In this document: in pieces, positions 6,829-11,023 of the stretch
Numbering within the stretch: the stretch's first letter is position 1
Layout of the letters: the number at the start of each line of letters is the position of its first letter
From: F23-B02 sp045601285
GTDB lineage: Bacteria; Bacillota; Clostridia; Oscillospirales; Oscillospiraceae
Reading direction: 5' to 3'
Length of the DNA stretch: 11,023 nucleotides
NCBI GenBank assembly: GCA_045601285.1
Contig: JAZRZJ010000058.1
Location: 1-11,023, forward strand
Notes under the pieces: model-generated
What the model saw: only the letters and a program-made list of their open reading frames with translations
Told to the model about the DNA's origin: nothing
Databases searched by the model: none
Program-made: the position numbers and the translations under genes

Positions 6829-7206
6829 ATGTTCGGGATCGTAATCGCAGTAATGCTCATATTTTTCGGTGTTCTGATGACTCAGGAAAAACCGCTTGAG
6901 AGAGAAAGAATCAGCGCCGAATTTAATGGGCTTACCGTTCCCGTGAACAGCAGAAGGAGCATATCAAGAGCGGTTTTTGTCTTTGAATACGAGGGCAAAA
7001 GCTATGAAGCAAAGATTTTTGTTAATTCGTTTGAAGCCAAAAACTACACCAAGGGTAACTGCTATGACATCTATATAAATCCCGAGAATCCCAAAGATGC
7101 AAGCTTCCAACCGGTCACCGAAGAGCCCGCAAGAGGACTGATCCTCATTGCCGCAGGCGTATTTCTTCTGCTTATTACAATTCCGTTTTTGCTTATGAAG
7201 CATTAA
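6829..7206 (+). CDS. Small two-helix membrane protein, DUF3592-like
   Basis: A 125-aa protein of unknown function. Residues 1-17 are a hydrophobic N-terminal helix (MFGIVIAVMLIFFGVLM) and residues 103-123 a second one (GLILIAAGVFLLLITIPFLL), so both ends should be in the membrane with an 85-residue soluble part between. That part has the beta-rich pattern of DUF3592 proteins: AVFVFEYEGKSYEAKIF (48-64), then a short linker and DIYINPENPKDA (80-91). The start at 6829 is chosen because AAGGAG at 6816-6821 is 7 bases upstream; an in-frame ATG at 6799 has no ribosome site and would add a basic extension before the helix. It lies between a hairpin repeat and a strong terminator, outside the heat-shock operon. 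The DUF3592 link is from pattern memory, not a search. Confidence 0.8.
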   Translation: MFGIVIAVMLIFFGVLMTQEKPLERERISAEFNGLTVPVNSRRSISRAVFVFEYEGKSYEAKIFVNSFEAKNYTKGNCYDIYINPENPKDASFQPVTEEPARGLILIAAGVFLLLITIPFLLMKH

Positions 7207-7218
7207 AAATTTTTCGAT

Positions 7219-7250
7219 ACAAAAAGCCCTGCTGGTGCAGGGCTTTTTGT
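7219..7250. terminator. Strong bidirectional rho-independent terminator
   Basis: AAAAAGCCCTGC (7221-7232) pairs perfectly with GCAGGGCTTTTT (7237-7248) around a TGGT loop, extended by AC/GT at the base to 14 bp. The T-run at 7244-7248 terminates rightward transcription of the 6829-7206 gene and insulates the hrcA promoter. The A-run on the left side would make it work on the other strand too, though no leftward gene is seen nearby. Confidence 0.93.
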
Positions 7251-7313
7251 GTGCCGTATAACTTTTGAGGAAGAATTTATATAATTTATTGCGCGAGTTT
7301 ATGAATAAAAACC

Positions 7314-7342
7314 TTGACAAATGCAGAAAATAATGCTATATT
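7314..7342 (+). promoter_or_regulatory. Sigma-A-type promoter of the hrcA heat-shock operon
   Basis: A perfect -35 TTGACA (7314-7319), exactly 17 bases of spacer, and -10 TATATT (7337-7342, 5 of 6 to consensus). An A/T-rich stretch lies upstream (7261-7311). Transcription should start near 7349-7350. The first CIRCE operator begins inside the -10 box, so bound HrcA would block RNA polymerase. The promoter would be read by the RpoD encoded at 4027-5289. Confidence 0.92.
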
Positions 7343-7367
7343 AGCACTCGAGGGCAAAGAGTGCCAG
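7341..7367. promoter_or_regulatory. CIRCE operator 1 (HrcA binding site)
   Basis: CIRCE consensus is TTAGCACTC-N9-GAGTGCTAA. Here the left half is perfect (TTAGCACTC, 7341-7349), the spacer is exactly 9, and the right half GAGTGCCAG (7359-7367) matches at 6 of 9, giving 15 of 18 overall. It overlaps the -10 box and the likely transcription start. Confidence 0.9.
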
Positions 7368-7390
7368 CACACAAACATACTGAGTGCTAA
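7364..7390. promoter_or_regulatory. CIRCE operator 2, overlapping the first
   Basis: The right half is perfect (GAGTGCTAA, 7382-7390), the spacer is exactly 9 (7373-7381), and the left half CCAGCACAC (7364-7372) matches at 6 of 9: again 15 of 18. It shares CCAG (7364-7367) with operator 1 and its centre lies 23 bp further on. It falls within the predicted 5' leader and abuts the hrcA ribosome site (AAGGAAG, 7391-7397). AGCAC/GTGCT could also pair in the mRNA next to that site. Confidence 0.72.
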
Positions 7391-7402
7391 AAGGAAGAGC
7401 TT

Positions 7403-8500
7403 ATGGCTATCAGCGAAAGGAAAAAGAGAATACTTGCGGCGCTTGTTGACGAGTATGTCAGAACCGCTGAGCCCGTCGGCAGCAAGACGATTGCAAACCT
7501 GGCAGATCTCGGCTGCAGCTCCGCCACGATCCGCAACGAGCTTGCGGAGCTCACCGCCATGGGCTATCTTGAACAGCCGCACACCTCGGCGGGACGCATT
7601 CCCACCCCCATGGGCTACAGAATGTACGTCAATGAGCTTATGGAAAAGCAGAAGCTGTCACTTGAGGAAACGGAGGAGATTAACCGCCGCCTCAACGACA
7701 AGATGATTCAACTTGACCACATGATGAGCGATGTGGGCAAAATCGCCTCACAGCTTACGGATTATCCCGCGCTGGCCATGGCTGCCTACGCGCCGGCAAC
7801 CATAAAGCGCTTTGACCTGATTTATATCGACGCCAACACGTTTATCATTGTTGTGATGATGTCCAACAATGCGGTGAAGAACAAGCTTATTCATCTGCCG
7901 ATTTCCGTTGACGCGGGGCTTGTTCAGAAGCTGAATGTGCTGTTTAATGCAAACTTCACGGGCATCACGAATGATAAGATAACGCCGCTGCTCATTTCCT
8001 CGACGGAAAGGGCGGCAGACGACACAAGAGGTCTTACGGCAGTCATTGCCTCCTTTGTTATGGAGATTCTCTCCGAGGGTGATGAGGTTGAGGCCTATGT
8101 GACAGGCGAAACAAGGCTTTTGAGCCAGCCTGAGTTTCGTGACCCGGAAAAAGCGCACAGGCTTATGAGCTATCTTGCCGACGGCGGTCATCTGCTGACG
8201 GGGGACACCACGGACATAATTCCCGGCGACTCCGAGGTGAGAGTGCTTATCGGTCCCGAAAACGTTGCAGAGGAGCTCAAGGACTCAAGCGTTGTCATAG
8301 CGAGCTATGATATGGGCGACAACACACGCGGCATCATCGGTGTTGTAGGCCCTACGCGAATGGATTATTCAACCGTTGCCGCAAAGCTGAGCTTTCTTGC
8401 CGCGGGACTTTCCCGCAGACTCAACGGAGGCGAGGCACCGCCGAAGGGCATGCACGACAAGCTGATTATCAAGGGAGAGGACATAATAGATGAGCACTGA
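7403..8500 (+). CDS. hrcA: Heat-inducible transcription repressor HrcA
   Basis: Represses class I heat-shock genes by binding CIRCE; in the family, GroEL helps it stay active and titration of the chaperone by unfolded protein relieves repression. The N-terminal winged helix is clear: SERKKRILAALVDEYVRTAEPVGS (4-27), the recognition region CSSATIRNELAELTAMGYLEQPH (38-60) and TSAGRIPTPMGYRMYV (61-76). The middle and C-terminal dimerisation/GAF-like part ends in the conserved IIGVVGPTRMDYSTV (311-325). Its 365 aa is slightly longer than the usual 340-350, mainly through a charged tail after residue 340. The ATG at 7403 has AAGGAAG at 7391-7397. It is the first gene of the operon and autoregulated through the two CIRCE sites. 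Confidence 0.97.
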   Translation: MAISERKKRILAALVDEYVRTAEPVGSKTIANLADLGCSSATIRNELAELTAMGYLEQPHTSAGRIPTPMGYRMYVNELMEKQKLSLEETEEINRRLNDKMIQLDHMMSDVGKIASQLTDYPALAMAAYAPATIKRFDLIYIDANTFIIVVMMSNNAVKNKLIHLPISVDAGLVQKLNVLFNANFTGITNDKITPLLISSTERAADDTRGLTAVIASFVMEILSEGDEVEAYVTGETRLLSQPEFRDPEKAHRLMSYLADGGHLLTGDTTDIIPGDSEVRVLIGPENVAEELKDSSVVIASYDMGDNTRGIIGVVGPTRMDYSTVAAKLSFLAAGLSRRLNGGEAPPKGMHDKLIIKGEDIIDEH

Positions 8501-9065
8501 AGAAAAGAAAGAAACTGCACCCGCAGAGGAAATAAAGGAAGAAGCGGTTCCTGAGGAACCCAAGGCCGAAGCTCCCAAGAAGGAGAAAAAGGCCAAGAAG
8601 GAAACCAAAAGGACCGACTCCAAGGAAGCGGTAAAGGAAGCCGTTGAAAAGGCGGTTGCCGGGGAAAAGGAAAAGTATCTCCGCCTTGCCGCCGAGTATG
8701 ACAACTTCCGCCGCCGCAGTCAGAAGGAAAAGGAATCCCTTTACGGCGATATAAAGGCCGATGTTCTGACAAAGTTCCTGCCCGTGTATGACAATCTTGA
8801 GCGTGCGCTCAAGCAGGAAACCGCCGATGAAGCCTACCGCAAGGGTGTTGAAATGATAATGACCCAGTTCGTTGCCACAATGGATAAGCTGGGCATCACC
8901 GAAATTGAGGCCATGGGCGAAAAATTTGACCCCGAAAAGCACAATGCCGTAATGCACGTTGACGATGAGTCCTGCGGCGAAAACGAAGTCGTTGAGGTCT
9001 TCCAGAAGGGCTTCAGACTTAATGACAAGGTAATTCGCTTCGCAATGGTTAAGGTTGCGAACTGA
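8490..9065 (+). CDS. grpE: Nucleotide exchange factor GrpE
   Basis: Cochaperone that releases ADP from DnaK and so resets its substrate cycle; acts as a dimer in the cytoplasm. Residues 1-55 are a low-complexity, lysine/glutamate/alanine-rich tail of likely disorder. Residues 56-95 form the long dimerising helix (KYLRLAAEYDNFRRRSQKEK), followed by VLTKFLPVYDNLERAL (92-107). The C-terminal beta-wing that contacts DnaK carries GEKFDPEKHNAVMHV (143-157) and FQKGFRLNDKVIRFAMVKV (171-189), the family signature. Length 191 aa is typical. The ATG at 8490 lies inside the 3' end of hrcA (11-base overlap, different frame), with GGGAGAGG at 8473-8480, so translation is probably coupled. Confidence 0.97.
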   Translation: MSTEEKKETAPAEEIKEEAVPEEPKAEAPKKEKKAKKETKRTDSKEAVKEAVEKAVAGEKEKYLRLAAEYDNFRRRSQKEKESLYGDIKADVLTKFLPVYDNLERALKQETADEAYRKGVEMIMTQFVATMDKLGITEIEAMGEKFDPEKHNAVMHVDDESCGENEVVEVFQKGFRLNDKVIRFAMVKVAN

Positions 9066-9074
9066 TTATATAAG

Positions 9075-9123
9075 CAGTAAGCTCCGATGCAATCTGCTCT
9101 TGTGCAGTAATCATCACTTACTG
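9075..9123 (+). other. Structured spacer between grpE and dnaK
   Basis: Nested complementary segments lie in the 108-base spacer: CAGTAAG (9075-9081) with CTTACTG (9117-9123), GATG (9086-9089) with CATC (9112-9115), and CTGC (9094-9097) with GCAG (9104-9107). The order is consistent with one interrupted stem-loop in the operon mRNA. No T-run follows directly, so it is not an ordinary terminator. In some Gram-positive dnaK operons transcripts are processed or partly terminated within the operon; this could serve such a role, but that is inference. Confidence 0.45.
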
Positions 9124-9139
9124 AAATCTTAAAAAGCAT

Positions 9140-9145
9140 TATAAT
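9140..9145 (+). promoter_or_regulatory. Possible internal -10 box upstream of dnaK
   Basis: A perfect TATAAT lies 29 bases before the dnaK start, in AT-rich sequence. The matching -35 position (around 9117-9123, CTTACTG) is poor and there is no TG extension, so this may be chance. No CIRCE is present here; a promoter at this site would be outside HrcA control. Confidence 0.25.
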
Positions 9146-9173
9146 TTATCTTTTTCTATAGGAGGAAAAAACA

Positions 9174-11021
9174 ATGGGTAAGATTATAGGTATTGACCTG
9201 GGTACAACCAACAGCTGCGTTTCCGTTCTTGAGGGCGGCGAAGCAGTAGTTATCGCAAACGCAGAAGGCGCACGCACCACTCCCTCTGTTGTCGCATTTG
9301 CGGCAAAGACCGGCGAGCGCATGGTAGGTCAGGTGGCAAAGCGTCAGGCAATCACCAATCCCGACCGCACCATCTCCTCCATCAAGCGTGAGATGGGCTC
9401 AAACTACAAGGTAAACATTGACAATAAGGCATATACTCCCCAGGAGATTTCCGCAATGGTACTGCAGAAGCTGAAGGCAGACGCAGAGGCATATCTCGGC
9501 TCTCCCGTCACCGAAGCGGTTATCACCGTTCCCGCATACTTCACCGACGCACAGCGTCAGGCCACCAAGGACGCAGGCAAGATCGCAGGTCTGGAGGTAA
9601 AGCGCATCATCAACGAGCCCACCGCCGCAGCACTTGCTTACGGTCTTGACAAGGAAACCGACCAGAAGATCATGGTCTATGACCTGGGCGGCGGCACCTT
9701 CGACGTTTCCGTTCTGGAAATCGGCGACGGCGTTGTTGAGGCTCTTGCAACCGCAGGCAACAACCGTCTCGGCGGCGACGACTTTGACGAGTGCATCACC
9801 AGATACCTTGTTGACGAGTTCAAGAAGACGGAGGGCGTCGACCTTTCCGGCGATAAGATTGCGATGCAGCGTCTGCGCGAAGCGGCAGAGAAGGCAAAGA
9901 TTGAGCTGGGCGGTGTCACCACCTCCAACATCAACCTGCCCTACATCACCGCTGATGCAACAGGCCCCAAGCACCTTGACGTAACTCTGTCCCGCGCAAA
10001 GTTCAATGAGCTGACCCGTCATCTTGTTGAGAAGACCATGGGCCCCGTAAAGCAGGCTCTCAGCGACTCCGGTCTCTCCGCAAATGAGATCTCCAAGGTT
10101 CTCATGGTGGGCGGCTCCTCCCGTATCCCCGCAGTTCAGGAAATGGTCAAGACCCTCACCGGCAAGGAAGGCTTCAAGGGCATCAACCCCGATGAATGTG
10201 TTGCAATCGGCGCAGCAATCCAGGGCGGCGTTCTGAACCACGAAGTAAACGACATTCTTCTTCTGGACGTAACTCCTCTGTCCCTCGGTCTTGAAACTCT
10301 CGGCGGCGTTTGCACCCGTCTTATCGAGCGCAACACCACCATTCCCACCAAGAAGAGCCAGGTGTTCTCCACTGCGGCGGATAACCAGACCGCAGTTACC
10401 ATCAATGTTCTCCAGGGCGAGCGCGAAATGGCACGCGACAACAAGAGCCTCGGCAACTTCAACCTCGACGGCATCGCACCGGCACGCCGCGGTGTCCCCC
10501 AGATCGAAGTCACCTTCGATATCGACGCAAACGGCATCGTAAACGTTTCCGCAAAGGACCTCGGCACCGGCAAGGAGCAGCACATCACCATCACCTCCTC
10601 CACCAATATGTCCAAGGAAGACATCGACAAGGCAGTCAAGGAAGCCGAGATGTTCGCCGCAGAGGACGCAAAGCGCAAGGAAGAGGTTGACGTTCGCAAC
10701 CAGGGCGAGCAGATCGCATACCAGACCGAGCAGACTCTGTCCGAGATGGGCGACAAGGCTCCCGCAGAGCTGAAGAGCGAAATCGAGGGCAAGCTCTCCG
10801 CACTGAAGACCGCACTCCAGGGTACCGATTCTGAAGCAATCAAGAGCGCAACCAAGGACCTCACCGACGTATTTGAAAAGATGTATCAGGCAGCACAGGC
10901 AGCAGGCTTTGATCCCAGTCAGGCAGGCGCAGGCTGCGACCCCAACTGCAGCGGTGATTGCGGCAACGGCGGTCAGGACTACTACGATGCAGACTACACC
11001 GTCGTAGATGACGATAAGTAA
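9174..11021 (+). CDS. dnaK: Chaperone protein DnaK (Hsp70)
   Basis: ATP-driven chaperone that binds exposed hydrophobic segments, partnered by GrpE (encoded just upstream) and DnaJ (expected downstream, outside the window). The nucleotide-binding domain (1 to about 355) shows the phosphate-1 motif IGIDLGTTNSCV (5-16), NEPTAAALAYGLDK (147-160), the phosphate-2 motif VYDLGGGTFDVSV (168-180) and the adenosine motif VLMVGGSSRIPAVQ (309-322). The linker is LLLDVTPLSLGLET (362-375); the substrate domain and helical lid run to about 575. Between SSIKREMGS and AYTPQEIS (68-93) it lacks the insertion of Gram-negative DnaK. The tail has C588, C592 and C596 before the usual DADYTVVDDDK end. The ATG at 9174 has a perfect AGGAGG at 9160-9165. 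Full length at 615 aa. Confidence 0.98.
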   Translation: MGKIIGIDLGTTNSCVSVLEGGEAVVIANAEGARTTPSVVAFAAKTGERMVGQVAKRQAITNPDRTISSIKREMGSNYKVNIDNKAYTPQEISAMVLQKLKADAEAYLGSPVTEAVITVPAYFTDAQRQATKDAGKIAGLEVKRIINEPTAAALAYGLDKETDQKIMVYDLGGGTFDVSVLEIGDGVVEALATAGNNRLGGDDFDECITRYLVDEFKKTEGVDLSGDKIAMQRLREAAEKAKIELGGVTTSNINLPYITADATGPKHLDVTLSRAKFNELTRHLVEKTMGPVKQALSDSGLSANEISKVLMVGGSSRIPAVQEMVKTLTGKEGFKGINPDECVAIGAAIQGGVLNHEVNDILLLDVTPLSLGLETLGGVCTRLIERNTTIPTKKSQVFSTAADNQTAVTINVLQGEREMARDNKSLGNFNLDGIAPARRGVPQIEVTFDIDANGIVNVSAKDLGTGKEQHITITSSTNMSKEDIDKAVKEAEMFAAEDAKRKEEVDVRNQGEQIAYQTEQTLSEMGDKAPAELKSEIEGKLSALKTALQGTDSEAIKSATKDLTDVFEKMYQAAQAAGFDPSQAGAGCDPNCSGDCGNGGQDYYDADYTVVDDDK

Positions 11022-11023
11022 TT

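Noticed and set aside
7280..7285. TATAAT upstream of hrcA as an alternative promoter.
   Set aside because: No acceptable -35 at the right distance, while TTGACA-17-TATATT at 7314-7342 is near perfect and overlaps CIRCE.
9399..10583. A 394-codon open frame on the minus strand opposite dnaK.
   Set aside because: A shadow of dnaK codon usage; cysteine-, valine- and alanine-rich with no family pattern and no independent context.

Overview
This window looks like core chromosome of a moderately GC-rich Clostridia bacterium (Bacillota). The Oscillospirales/Ruminococcaceae are my best guess, by inference only. The reasons are: a CIRCE-controlled hrcA-grpE-dnaK cluster; a DnaK lacking the roughly 24-residue nucleotide-domain insertion of Gram-negative homologues; a dgt-dnaG-rpoD neighbourhood; strong AGGAGG-type ribosome sites with some GTG/TTG starts; and short palindromic repeats of a kind I associate with gut Clostridia. 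All seven large genes and one small gene lie on the + strand. No transposase, CRISPR array, rRNA, tRNA or phage gene is visible.

Layout. 27-662: a YigZ/IMPACT-family protein. 663-1034: a gene-free stretch of short palindromes, two tandem copies of a double-hairpin repeat, and a terminator-like hairpin directly in front of the next gene. 1035-2039: a dGTPase-like HD hydrolase. 2040-2278: a second repeat-bearing spacer. 2279-5289: DNA primase (dnaG) and the primary sigma factor (rpoD), coupled with a 5-base gap. 5321-6685: an FAD-dependent dehydrogenase-like protein with a cysteine cluster. 6701-6773: another hairpin repeat, the sister of the one at 2080. 6829-7206: a small two-helix membrane protein resembling DUF3592, closed by a strong bidirectional terminator. 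7314-9065: a clear promoter, two overlapping CIRCE operators, hrcA, and grpE overlapping hrcA by 11 bases. 9174-11021: dnaK, complete and ending two bases before the window edge. dnaJ is expected next but lies outside.

How the genes work together. dgt-dnaG-rpoD is a form of the macromolecular-synthesis operon, joining nucleotide-pool control, replication priming and housekeeping transcription. hrcA-grpE-dnaK is the class I heat-shock operon, in which HrcA represses its own operon through CIRCE while GrpE and DnaK form the chaperone engine.

I found no wholly new system. The items most worth a second look are the overlapping double CIRCE, the terminator-like hairpin with no room for a promoter between it and the dgt ribosome site, compensatory changes between the two tandem hairpin repeats, and the cysteine-bearing DnaK tail.
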